Shown in pieces: positions 33,996 to 41,602 of a stretch of 64,000 nucleotides of DNA. Under the pieces are notes generated by a model, which had not been told where the DNA came from, searched no databases, and saw nothing but the letters and a program-made list of their open reading frames with translations. The position numbers and the translations under genes are program-made. This DNA is from Thermanaerothrix solaris (lineage in GTDB: Bacteria; Chloroflexota; Anaerolineae; Anaerolineales; Anaerolineaceae): contig NZ_JAUHMF010000002.1 in NCBI RefSeq assembly GCF_032334255.1, positions 930,001 to 994,000 on the forward strand, written 5' to 3'. Positions within the stretch are counted from its first letter, which is position 1. Each line of letters opens with the position of its first letter.

Positions 33996-34703
33996 TTATT
34001 CAGGTAGGAAGATATACCCCCCCATTGTACTCTGAATAATGGGCGTTTCGCCAGAGTCGGACTGTAATTTATACTGAAGACTGCGTATTGTATTCTCGAC
34101 CAGGGCCCGGGCGGTTGCTTCGGGCAGAATTTCATTCCCCCATCCGGCATGATAGAGGGTGTCCCAGGTGACTTCGTGAAAGGCGTTGTCCATCAAAAAC
34201 TGGAACAGTCGAGTTTCCGTTGGGCTGAGGAGAACGGGCATATCTTTATATAGGAGCAGATTTTGTTGTGGATCCAGCCGAAAATTGGCTTTCCAGGAGG
34301 TGTCGGGTACCATGCGAGGGGGAACCTTCTCCGCCAGGCGCCGCACCCTTTCTTTTAATTGAGACATTGCAAAGGGTTTAACCAGATAATCGCTTGCGCC
34401 CAGGTGATAACACTGCTGCATGATGCGGGGGTCGGAAAGCGCTGTCAACATCAGGATGGGGGCCCCCGTTTCCTGCCGTAATGCTTCGAGCAAGCTCAGA
34501 CCGTCTAAATCTGGCATCATAATATCCAGAATGACGATATCCACAGCTTCGTGCTGCAACAGGCGCAGTGCTGATTGGGGTTGCGTAGTCGTCAAGACTT
34601 GATAATTTTCCTTTTCCAACACGCTACGCACCAAATCACAGGTATCTCGATCATCATCAATGATCAGGATTTTTAAGGTGGAAGGTGTGGCTTTGAAAAC
34701 CAT
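33996..34703 (-). CDS. OmpR/PhoB-type response regulator
   Basis: 235 aa. Receiver domain at residues about 10-125 with acidic pair IIDDDR, phospho-acceptor Asp in VILDIMMPDLDG (near 58), switch Thr in MLTAL and Lys in VKPF. A C-terminal winged helix (about 140-235) reads LSPTETRLFQFLMDN and TIRSLQYKL. No histidine kinase is next to it. It reads into the two MFS genes, so a stress or drug response role is likely but inferred. Confidence 0.92.
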   Translation of the reverse strand: MVFKATPSTLKILIIDDDRDTCDLVRSVLEKENYQVLTTTQPQSALRLLQHEAVDIVILDIMMPDLDGLSLLEALRQETGAPILMLTALSDPRIMQQCYHLGASDYLVKPFAMSQLKERVRRLAEKVPPRMVPDTSWKANFRLDPQQNLLLYKDMPVLLSPTETRLFQFLMDNAFHEVTWDTLYHAGWGNEILPEATARALVENTIRSLQYKLQSDSGETPIIQSTMGGYIFLPE

Positions 34704-34796
34704 ACAAAACCCTTTTTTATGAACAGGTTGCTCTTTCTTCGCTTATTGTAGGTTGGGCGGTCGAAAATTGCAAGCACAAGACCCCAAAAATGGTGG

Positions 34797-34826
34797 TTGA
34801 ATAACGCGGTGGAAAATTGATAAAAT
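34797..34826 (+). promoter_or_regulatory. Promoter of the MoaD-like gene
   Basis: TTGAAT (34797-34802), 18-nt spacer, TAAAAT (34821-34826). The ribosome site GGAGGGAGAAAGG precedes the ATG at 34862, and the leader is about 30 nt. Confidence 0.55.
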
Positions 34827-34861
34827 CAAATGAGAGGATTAAAGTATGGAGGGAGAAAGGG

Positions 34862-35140
34862 ATGGTAGTTCATTTTTATGCGACCTTCCGCCCAATTGTG
34901 GGAGGAAAGACGGTAGAGGTGCCACTGGACGATGGGGTCACCATTCAAAAGGTGTTGGAGCACTTGTTTGAGCGCTTTCCGGACTTACGCGCGCAAATGG
35001 TAGATGAACAGGGTAACCTCTTTCCCTATGTTCACTGCTTTGTCAATGGCCGGGATGTGCATTATCTGCCCGAAGGACTGCAGACTCCGCTAAAACCCGA
35101 GGATCGCGTGGATATTTTCCCGCCTGTAGGTGGTGGGTAG
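34862..35140 (+). CDS. MoaD/ThiS-family ubiquitin-like sulfur carrier protein
   Basis: 92 aa from the ATG at 34862 with a strong ribosome site. Beta-grasp pattern (VVHFYATFRPIVGGKTVEV, then VFN/HCFVNGRDVHYLP) ends in the required C-terminal Gly-Gly (PPVGGG), where thiocarboxylate forms. MoaD-type proteins provide sulfur for the pterin dithiolene of molybdenum/tungsten cofactor. The aldehyde:ferredoxin oxidoreductase, which needs that cofactor, is the convergent neighbour. Length is slightly long for MoaD. AOR-linked MoaD proteins are common in anaerobes. No MoaE or MoeB is present in the window. Confidence 0.87.
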   Translation: MVVHFYATFRPIVGGKTVEVPLDDGVTIQKVLEHLFERFPDLRAQMVDEQGNLFPYVHCFVNGRDVHYLPEGLQTPLKPEDRVDIFPPVGGG

Positions 35141-35154
35141 GATTAACAAAATGG

Positions 35155-35188
35155 GGCGAGAGCGTATGACTGACCATACGCTCTCGCC
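35155..35188. terminator. Perfect 14-bp hairpin between the MoaD-like gene and AOR
   Basis: GGCGAGAGCGTATG (35155-35168) pairs fully with CATACGCTCTCGCC (35175-35188) over a 6-nt loop. It sits 15-22 nt after both convergent stops. T runs are weak (leftward CCATTTTG), so it may stop transcription partly or protect 3' ends from both directions. Confidence 0.6.
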
Positions 35189-35210
35189 AGGAAAAGGGAA
35201 AAACGGGGGA

Positions 35211-37028
35211 CTAGATAATCTCCAGTTCTTTGAGTTTGCTCTCCGGCACCACGCCGTTGACCCAGCCGCGCTCGCGGTAGTATTCCTCGAGCATCTTGTC
35301 TAATTCACAGACGTGGCCAAATGAGCCCTGCTCTTGGGATGGTTCTTCAAGGAAGCGCTTAGGCAACGTGTCGCTTCCCTCGCGGAAGCCGCACAGGTTG
35401 TTGTAGTAGCGTTCCAGGTTGTAAATGCGCTCACCAGTCTTCAGGACATCATCGGCAGTAAAGGGAACGCCCACGACAGCTGAGAATTGGGCGGCGTAGT
35501 CCTCGGCTGCCTCGGCGAAGGCGCTGAATTTGCATAGATCCAGGCTATCCGAGAAGGCGTGCAGGTCCTGGAGCAGTTTGAGCAATTTGCCTTTGCCCTC
35601 CCAGGCTAGCGGATCGGTCTTGAGCGGGATCAGACCCAGTTCGGAGGCAGGGCTATAGCCACGCAGGTGGCAGGCGCCGCGGTTGCTGGTTGCATAACCC
35701 AACCCCATTCCCTTCAGACCACGTGGGTCATAGGCCGGGATGCCCATGCCCTTGACCGTCATAGCAATTTCAGGGTGACCAAATTGTTTCGCCGCTTTTT
35801 CGGTGCCCTCAGCCAGGATGTCGCCTATGCCTTCGCGATAGGCAATCTTGCGCATGACCTCGATCATGCCAAACACATCGCCCCATTGCAGGCCACCGCT
35901 TCCGTTGACATAGCCGCGCTGGGTGGCTTCCATATACATGGCCAGCACATCACCAATTTCGATCGCGTCGTAGCCATAGTCGTTGGAAAGGTCAATCATC
36001 TTGGCGATGGCGGCAGCATCGTCATTATCGCACATGGCGCCAAGGGACCAAGCCGGCTCATACTCTAATGACTCCATGCGCAAGCCAGCGAAGGGACCTT
36101 CTTTGATCTCTACTTCTTTCTTGCAAGCCACTGGGCAGGCGTGGCAGGTGGGATCATCTACCAGAATGTGCTCTTTGACCCACTCACCACTGATTTTCTC
36201 GGATCTGGGCACAAACGAGGCGCGTTGGGCGTTGCGTGCAGGTAAGGCGCCCATGGTGCTGGTGATGTTCATCAGGACGTTGGTGCCATAAACCGAGAGG
36301 CCACCCTTGCGTGGGCTGGTGACGTTAGCCGGATCCATGATTTTTGCCAGGGCCTGCTGGTGCGCGGTTTTCCAAAGTTCGCGATCCATTGCCTTGGGCA
36401 TCTTCTTCTCGGCCTTGATCACAATGGCCTTAAGTAATTTGCTCCCGCCCACACAGCCGGTACCACCGCGACCGCTGGCACGGTCATCTTCATTGATCCA
36501 GTTCGCAAATTTGACTAAACGCTCACCCGCCGGGCCGATGGCCAGCACGCTCAGGTCTTTCTCGCCATACTTCTCTTGCAGGGCTTTAATGGTCTCATGA
36601 ACGGTCTTACCCCACATTTCGGAGGCATCATGGATCTCAACCTTGCCATCTTCAACATAGAGATAAACGGGTTTGGCCGCTTTACCCTTGACGATGATCC
36701 CATCTAGCCCTGCCCACTTGAGACGTGCACCGGACCAGCCGCCGTGATGGCTGTCGGTAATGGTGCCGGTTAAGGGTGATTTCGTGCAAATCGCCATGCG
36801 GCCACTCATGGTGACCTCGGTGCCGGTGAGTGGGCCGGTCATGAAACATAAAATATTTTCGGGCGATAGGGGATCAACCTGATAGCCGTTCTCAAAGACA
36901 TATTTGTCCCCTAAACCGCGCCCGCCGATGTATTTCAGGGCCCAATCTTCACGGATGGGCTCATAGGTTACTTGGCCTGTGCTTAGATCCACATGGGCAA
37001 TTCGATTGGCATAACCTCCGAGTGCCAT
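35211..37028 (-). CDS. Aldehyde:ferredoxin oxidoreductase family protein (tungsten/molybdenum)
   Basis: 605 aa. Oxidises aldehydes to acids with ferredoxin as acceptor, using a bis-pterin W or Mo cofactor and one [4Fe-4S] cluster. N-terminal block GGRGLGDKYVFENG, then cofactor region TITDSHHGG and GRGGTGCVGGSKLLKAIVIK. Cluster cysteines are CHACPVAC (near residues 294-301) and LCKF (near 498). The central and C-terminal parts show DPRGLKGMGLGYATSNRGACHL. Length agrees with the AOR family; which aldehyde is used is unknown. Preceded by AGGAGGGG and a 349-nt upstream gap. The convergent MoaD-like gene may serve its cofactor. Confidence 0.93.
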   Translation of the reverse strand: MALGGYANRIAHVDLSTGQVTYEPIREDWALKYIGGRGLGDKYVFENGYQVDPLSPENILCFMTGPLTGTEVTMSGRMAICTKSPLTGTITDSHHGGWSGARLKWAGLDGIIVKGKAAKPVYLYVEDGKVEIHDASEMWGKTVHETIKALQEKYGEKDLSVLAIGPAGERLVKFANWINEDDRASGRGGTGCVGGSKLLKAIVIKAEKKMPKAMDRELWKTAHQQALAKIMDPANVTSPRKGGLSVYGTNVLMNITSTMGALPARNAQRASFVPRSEKISGEWVKEHILVDDPTCHACPVACKKEVEIKEGPFAGLRMESLEYEPAWSLGAMCDNDDAAAIAKMIDLSNDYGYDAIEIGDVLAMYMEATQRGYVNGSGGLQWGDVFGMIEVMRKIAYREGIGDILAEGTEKAAKQFGHPEIAMTVKGMGIPAYDPRGLKGMGLGYATSNRGACHLRGYSPASELGLIPLKTDPLAWEGKGKLLKLLQDLHAFSDSLDLCKFSAFAEAAEDYAAQFSAVVGVPFTADDVLKTGERIYNLERYYNNLCGFREGSDTLPKRFLEEPSQEQGSFGHVCELDKMLEEYYRERGWVNGVVPESKLKELEII

Positions 37029-37037
37029 ACTCCCCTC

Positions 37038-37103
37038 CTAATTGGCAAAACCTGGATTCAAAGATAACCGCCTTTTAGTCAAATGCAGAATACTCTCTCT
37101 CAC
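37038..37103 (-). CDS. Possible 21-codon leader ORF ahead of AOR
   Basis: GTG start at 37101-37103, 6 nt after AGAAGGA, reading MRESILHLTKRRLSLNPGFAN and stopping at TAG (37038-37040), which lies in the AOR ribosome site (TAGGAGGGG). If translated, it would couple its termination to AOR initiation. Evidence is only position and ribosome-site match; coincidence is quite possible. Confidence 0.25.
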   Translation of the reverse strand: MRESILHLTKRRLSLNPGFAN

Positions 37104-37326
37104 CTCCTTTCCTTCTAAACAAGGCTGGGAAGAGGCCACGATGGAACGGCTGAACGTTATTTTCCGTTATGGTGGAACCGGCGGGAGCGAAAGCGAAATG
37201 CGCGATTGAGCAGGAAAGTTCTCCTGTTTATAAGTCTAGTAGATTGTTTACGGCGATTCAAGTGACATTTGTCAATTCTTCCTCCCAGATGTAGGTTCAG
37301 GGGCCGAGTGAGTCGGTCAGTACTAA

Positions 37327-37335
37327 TGGTAAAAT
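37327..37335 (+). promoter_or_regulatory. Extended -10 promoter for the DUF368 gene
   Basis: TGGTAAAAT: TAAAAT (37330-37335) with the TGn extension, 42 nt before the ATG at 37378. AAGGGG precedes the ATG. No -35 visible. Confidence 0.42.
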
Positions 37336-37377
37336 CAAGAACAATGTTCTCGTATATCTTCCAAACAAGGGGTTCTG

Positions 37378-38361
37378 ATGTCTCCTAGGCCTTCACATCC
37401 TTCATTACGCTCATGGCGCGATTACCTAAATTTGGTGGCCCAAGGCTTTCTGATTGGTACCGTGGATGCTGTGCCGGGCGTTTCGGGGGGAACGGTGGCG
37501 TTATTGCTCGGACTATACGAGGAATTGATCCAGTCAATTCGTTCAATGGCAGACTTGAAGGTGATTCAGCAATTGGTCAGACCGCGAGAATGGGGGTATT
37601 TGTGGTCGCAGACTCCTTGGCGGTTTTTGTTGGCTGTGGCCCTGGGGATTTTAGGGGGTGCCTTTACTCTTGCCCATACGTTGGAATGGGCGTTGATCCA
37701 TTATCCGCAGGTGGTTTGGGCGTTATTTTTTGGTTTTGTGTTGGCTTCCACCGTTCTCGTCAGCCGTCGCGTTCAGCGCTGGAAACTTCACTATGCAGGC
37801 CTGTTTCTGGTAGGAGGTGTGGTAGCCTTTGCCCTGGCCGGTGCAATGGCGCTTTCAACGCCAAGGGCGCTGTGGGCATTCTTCCTAAGCGGGTTTGCAG
37901 CCATTTGCGCGATGATCTTACCGGGGGTCTCTGGAGCGTTGGTGCTGGTTTTATTGGGGAAGTATCAAGATGTCCTCACTGCTGTAACCAATTTTCAGGT
38001 CGTTCCTTTGGCGGTATTCGGGTTGGGAGCGGTCTTGGGGTTGAGCCTAATGGCACGTCTGCTAACGCGGTTATTGCGGCGTTACCACGATGCTACGTTG
38101 GCCTTTCTCTGTGGACTGATGGCTGGATCCTTGCGCCGTTTGTGGCCGTGGAAAGTATGGGAAGAGGTACGGGAAGAAACGATGGCGTTTGTCGAGATGG
38201 TCAATAATACCTGGCCGTCATTCGCAGAAATAGAAACCTGGGGCTTATTTGGCTTGATGGGAGTGGGGTTTGTTGTGGTGTGGTGGTTGGAACGCTTGGC
38301 GCGTGGGCGATCCGGTGCCCGTTCTTCTACCTCTGGTGTCATCCTTATGGGAGGTGAATGA
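37378..38361 (+). CDS. DUF368 membrane protein, PopT-like undecaprenyl-phosphate transporter
   Basis: 327 aa, about eight hydrophobic helices. The family signature is in the first helix: GTVDAVPGVSGGTVALLLGLYEELI (residues about 27-50), with a second, inverted copy MILPGVSGALVLVLLGKY (near 180). DUF368 proteins (PopT) have been shown in other bacteria to recycle the lipid carrier undecaprenyl phosphate across the membrane for wall synthesis. That function is transferred by family here. The stop overlaps the DUF1028 gene start. Confidence 0.88.
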   Translation: MSPRPSHPSLRSWRDYLNLVAQGFLIGTVDAVPGVSGGTVALLLGLYEELIQSIRSMADLKVIQQLVRPREWGYLWSQTPWRFLLAVALGILGGAFTLAHTLEWALIHYPQVVWALFFGFVLASTVLVSRRVQRWKLHYAGLFLVGGVVAFALAGAMALSTPRALWAFFLSGFAAICAMILPGVSGALVLVLLGKYQDVLTAVTNFQVVPLAVFGLGAVLGLSLMARLLTRLLRRYHDATLAFLCGLMAGSLRRLWPWKVWEEVREETMAFVEMVNNTWPSFAEIETWGLFGLMGVGFVVVWWLERLARGRSGARSSTSGVILMGGE

Positions 38362-39308
38362 TGATAAAACCCTTCACATCAAGTCTGCGCTTTCCGTTGG
38401 CGCATACGTTCTCCATCGTTGCCCGTGATCCTCAGACGGGTTGGATGGGCGTGGCAGTTCAGTCACACTGGTTTTCGGTGGGCTCCATTGTGGCTTGGGG
38501 CGAAGCCGGGGTTGGGGTTGTAGCCACGCAGTCCATGGTGGAGATCAGTTATGGCCCACGCGGCCTGGCGCTTATGCGATCTGGTCTTTCGGCACCGGTA
38601 GCATTGCAAGCCCTTTTGCAAATGGATGAGGGGCGCGAGGTGCGCCAGGTCGCGATGGTGGATGCTCAGGGGCGGGTTGCGGTGCATACCGGCGCGCGGT
38701 GTATCGAGGCCGCCGGGCATTATCAGGGGGATGGCTTTTCGGCGCAAGCCAATATGATGAAAGATGCGCGAGTATGGCCGGCGATGGCCCAGGCTTACCA
38801 GGAAAAACGCGGCGATTTGGCTGAGCGTCTTTTGGCGGCGTTGGAGGCCGCACAGGCTGTCGGGGGTGACATTCGCGGACAGCAATCTGCCTGTATTTTG
38901 ATCGTCAAAGGAGAGCGAACAACCCAACCTTGGGAAGGCGTGGTGATGGATTTGCGTGTAGAGGATCACCCTCAGCCCATTGCAGAGTTGCGCCGATTGG
39001 TCACATTACACCGCGCGTATCAACAAATGAATGCGGGAGATGCCCATCTGGCTGAGGGCAGGGTAGAGGCGGCTTTGGAGGCTTATCGCCAAGCGGCTCT
39101 CATGGCGCCCGAGATTGACGAATTGCCATTTTGGCATGCCGTAACCCTGGCGGAGCTGGGACGGCTGGATGAGGCGCTTCCCATTTTTAAACAGGTGTTT
39201 GCTCGTAACTCCGATTGGGCGGAGTTGCTGACGCGGCTGCCGGCAGCGGGTCTACTACGTCAAGATGAGGCCATGTTACAGGCCATTTTAGCGCAACGGG
39301 ATGCTTGA
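38358..39308 (+). CDS. DUF1028 protein with C-terminal TPR region
   Basis: 316 aa. Residues about 15-215 are the DUF1028 domain (THTFSIVARDPQTGWMGVAVQSHWFSVG, ATQSMVEISYGPRGL), which resembles N-terminal nucleophile hydrolases, and the RGQQSACILIVKG part. The last 90 residues form TPR-like helices (AYQQMNAGDAHLAEGRVEAALEAYRQAALMAPEIDE). The overlap with the DUF368 stop is ATGA; a second ATG at 38361 is better spaced from GGAGGTGA and is an equal start choice. Function unknown in the family. The gene is coupled to the PopT-like gene but I know no shared role. Confidence 0.8.
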   Translation: MMIKPFTSSLRFPLAHTFSIVARDPQTGWMGVAVQSHWFSVGSIVAWGEAGVGVVATQSMVEISYGPRGLALMRSGLSAPVALQALLQMDEGREVRQVAMVDAQGRVAVHTGARCIEAAGHYQGDGFSAQANMMKDARVWPAMAQAYQEKRGDLAERLLAALEAAQAVGGDIRGQQSACILIVKGERTTQPWEGVVMDLRVEDHPQPIAELRRLVTLHRAYQQMNAGDAHLAEGRVEAALEAYRQAALMAPEIDELPFWHAVTLAELGRLDEALPIFKQVFARNSDWAELLTRLPAAGLLRQDEAMLQAILAQRDA

Positions 39309-39374
39309 GCCATGTCGGACCTGGCACGTAAATTGCATACGATGCCATGAACTGATCTGGAAGAGGTGTTTTGA

Positions 39375-41600
39375 GTGGTGGATCTGATCCTAAAACCCAG
39401 TTCGCGATCTGATGAGCGCGTGCGGCTTGTTCACTATCTTGCCGTGCCGCCGCGGCGCCTTGCCCGTGGACGGGAACATGAGCAGATTTGGCTGGCATTA
39501 TGGGCATCCGCAAGCAAAGTCGCAGATGAGAACCCCCTCAAGGGCTGGTTAGCGCAAGCAGCCCTTCACTATTACCGCACCCGTGGGTCGGTGAGCTTGG
39601 CATTACGCCAAGCGTTTGAATATCTCAACCGGCAAGCCCTCACTTTCAATCAGGCTCAGAAAACCTCTTCACCTTTCCTAGGTGCGGCGATTGTTTTGCG
39701 GGGAAAGCAGGCTTACTTGGCGTTAAGTGGCCCGGTGCATGCTTATCTCTTTGCGGGTCAAGAGATGCGAGATGCGTTATTACCCGAACAAGCCGGACGC
39801 GGACTGGGGATTGGTCAGACGTGGGGGATGCGTTTCTATCTTTGGGCGGCACAACCCGGTGCAGGGGGATGGTTAACTTTGATGCCATTGTCATCCGAAG
39901 GCCAGGGTTTATTCAAGGGGGTTAATTTAGAGGCGGCTGAGGGTGTTTGGGTTGAGGTTAAAGCAGGCAGTGGACAAATTCGCCTGGCCGAAAGCCAACC
40001 TGTCCTTTCCGATATGTCTTTGGAAACCTCACCTCCCGCTCCCGTCCGCGAAGCAGAGCCCGGGCCTGCGCCTTCGTTTCAACCGGGAGAAGCGCGCTTA
40101 CTTGGGGGGGATATCGTTGGGTCTTCTCGCCCTGCAACTCGTACCTCACCCGCTGTATCTAGAGCGGCGCCGACACCCTCTATGGCAGGCCGACATGAAA
40201 CTACTACTGCCACACTTCCGCCGCGTGCTCAAACGACATCAGCCACACATTCCAAAGTTGGGTCACCGGCAGGGTGGGGGCATGCGCTGGCGGGTGTTCT
40301 TTGGAAACTATGGCAGGGATGGAAGCGGGTTGCTGTACCCTTGAAACGAGGGATAGATAATGTGTTTTCGCGCGTGCTTCCGACTGAAAGCACGCCGTTC
40401 CGTATTTCTCCCGGAACGTTAGCCTTCCTGGCTGTGGCAATCCCGCTGATGGTGGTAACAATAGCCGTGATTGTGTATTGGCAACAAGGGCGCATGGAGC
40501 AGCATCGCCTTTACCTTCAGCAAGCACAGCAGGTGGTTAGCCAGGCACTGGGGCAGTCTGATCCAGCGCTGAAACGTGTCAACCTGGAAGCCGCCCTAAC
40601 CTGGGTGGATAAGGCGGAGCAATATGGCCAGACCACAGATTCAAAGTCTCTGCGCATGACCATCTACCAAAACTTGGATGCCCTCGCCGGGATTCAGCGG
40701 TTGGTCTTTCAGGCCTTATTGCCGGGAGGGATTGGAGGAAACTTCCAGATCGGTAAAATTGTGGCAACCCAAAGCGAGGATCTCTACGTGCTGGATCGCA
40801 ATCAGGGAAGTATTCTGCGCCTGGTGGCTACGGAAAGTGGTTATGCACTTGATTCCCAATTTACCTGCCGTCCCGGACAGATTGGTTCATTGATCGTGGG
40901 GCCGTTTGTAGATATGATGGCCTTGCCGGTGTCCAATCTCCACGGCGCCCAAGTGATGGCCATTGATGCTAATGGAAACTTGGTTTATTGCGGCTTTAAG
41001 GGCGGTGAGCCTGTCTTAGATGCGGTGGCACTGCAGCCCCCTGATCAGGGGTGGGGCGTCGTCAAAAGCATTACTGTGCGTCAGGGCAATCTGGTAGTTA
41101 TGGATGCCATGCAGAACGGCTTATACGAATACCGGGGCAGTCAATGGGATTTTGTGGATCGGCCTAAACCGCTTTTTGGCTCACAGGTCATTCCTCTAAG
41201 TAATGCCAAGTCCTTGGTGGCGTTCCAGGAAGACATTTTTATCCTCTATGATGATGGTCACGTCAGCCGCTGTAGTGGGGTCAGTAGTGTCGAATGCCAG
41301 GATCCTTTCCCCTTCCGTCTTTCCCAGGATGGGCAAGTCCAGGAAGTGCCACGCTTGGACGTAACGTTTTCCGATTGGGTGTTAACACCACCACCCGATC
41401 CGGCTATCTATCTTTTGGAATCCTCTGGACAATCGGTTTATTACGTCAGCCTGATGCTTAGTGTGCAACAACAATTTCGTCCCTCGCTGGTTGATGGCGA
41501 ACGTTTGCCGCAACAAGCAGCTACGGCTTTCACGGTTACGCCCGGGCGTAATATCGTTATGGCATTTGGCAATATGCTTTATAGCGCCAGGTTGCCCTGA
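39375..41600 (+). CDS. Hypothetical membrane protein with PPM-like N-terminus and beta-rich extracytoplasmic domain
   Basis: 741 aa from a GTG at 39375, with AAGAGGTG upstream. Residues about 1-195 look like a degenerate PP2C-type fold (FLGAAIVLRGKQAYLALSGPVHAYLFAGQEM; the strands are right but the metal-binding aspartates are not seen). A Pro/Ser/Thr-rich linker (210-300) leads to one transmembrane helix (about 347-370, GTLAFLAVAIPLMVVTIAVIV), a short coiled coil (RMEQHRLYLQQAQQVVSQAL), and an about 300-residue beta-rich outer domain with repeats (AQVMAIDANGNLVYCG; NLVVMDAMQNGLYEYRG) that could be a propeller. Not recognised as a known family. It follows the DUF1028 gene by 66 nt and its stop is 2 nt from that of polX. 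Confidence 0.65.
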   Translation: MVDLILKPSSRSDERVRLVHYLAVPPRRLARGREHEQIWLALWASASKVADENPLKGWLAQAALHYYRTRGSVSLALRQAFEYLNRQALTFNQAQKTSSPFLGAAIVLRGKQAYLALSGPVHAYLFAGQEMRDALLPEQAGRGLGIGQTWGMRFYLWAAQPGAGGWLTLMPLSSEGQGLFKGVNLEAAEGVWVEVKAGSGQIRLAESQPVLSDMSLETSPPAPVREAEPGPAPSFQPGEARLLGGDIVGSSRPATRTSPAVSRAAPTPSMAGRHETTTATLPPRAQTTSATHSKVGSPAGWGHALAGVLWKLWQGWKRVAVPLKRGIDNVFSRVLPTESTPFRISPGTLAFLAVAIPLMVVTIAVIVYWQQGRMEQHRLYLQQAQQVVSQALGQSDPALKRVNLEAALTWVDKAEQYGQTTDSKSLRMTIYQNLDALAGIQRLVFQALLPGGIGGNFQIGKIVATQSEDLYVLDRNQGSILRLVATESGYALDSQFTCRPGQIGSLIVGPFVDMMALPVSNLHGAQVMAIDANGNLVYCGFKGGEPVLDAVALQPPDQGWGVVKSITVRQGNLVVMDAMQNGLYEYRGSQWDFVDRPKPLFGSQVIPLSNAKSLVAFQEDIFILYDDGHVSRCSGVSSVECQDPFPFRLSQDGQVQEVPRLDVTFSDWVLTPPPDPAIYLLESSGQSVYYVSLMLSVQQQFRPSLVDGERLPQQAATAFTVTPGRNIVMAFGNMLYSARLP

Positions 41601-41602
41601 GG

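Larger units (their letters stand above)
37029..37377. other. Intergenic region (349 bp) between AOR and the DUF368 gene
   Basis: Holds leader and promoter sequence for both divergent genes. Toward AOR there is AAGGAGGTGA (37100-37109) far from the AOR ATG, a hairpin CAGGA/TCCTG near 37211-37226, and a TTGACA-like box at 37270-37275. Toward the DUF368 gene there is an extended -10 box. I see no known riboswitch pattern; a molybdenum or tungsten cofactor RNA was looked for and not recognised. Confidence 0.6.

Noticed and set aside
37029..37377. Molybdenum/tungsten cofactor riboswitch before AOR
   Set aside because: I did not recognise the conserved core of these RNAs; only generic hairpins are present.
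37413..38207. 264-aa plus-strand frame inside the DUF368 gene
   Set aside because: Same strand, other frame. The DUF368 frame has the family motifs and promoter; the alternative is rich in Arg, Cys and Gly and has no known motif.
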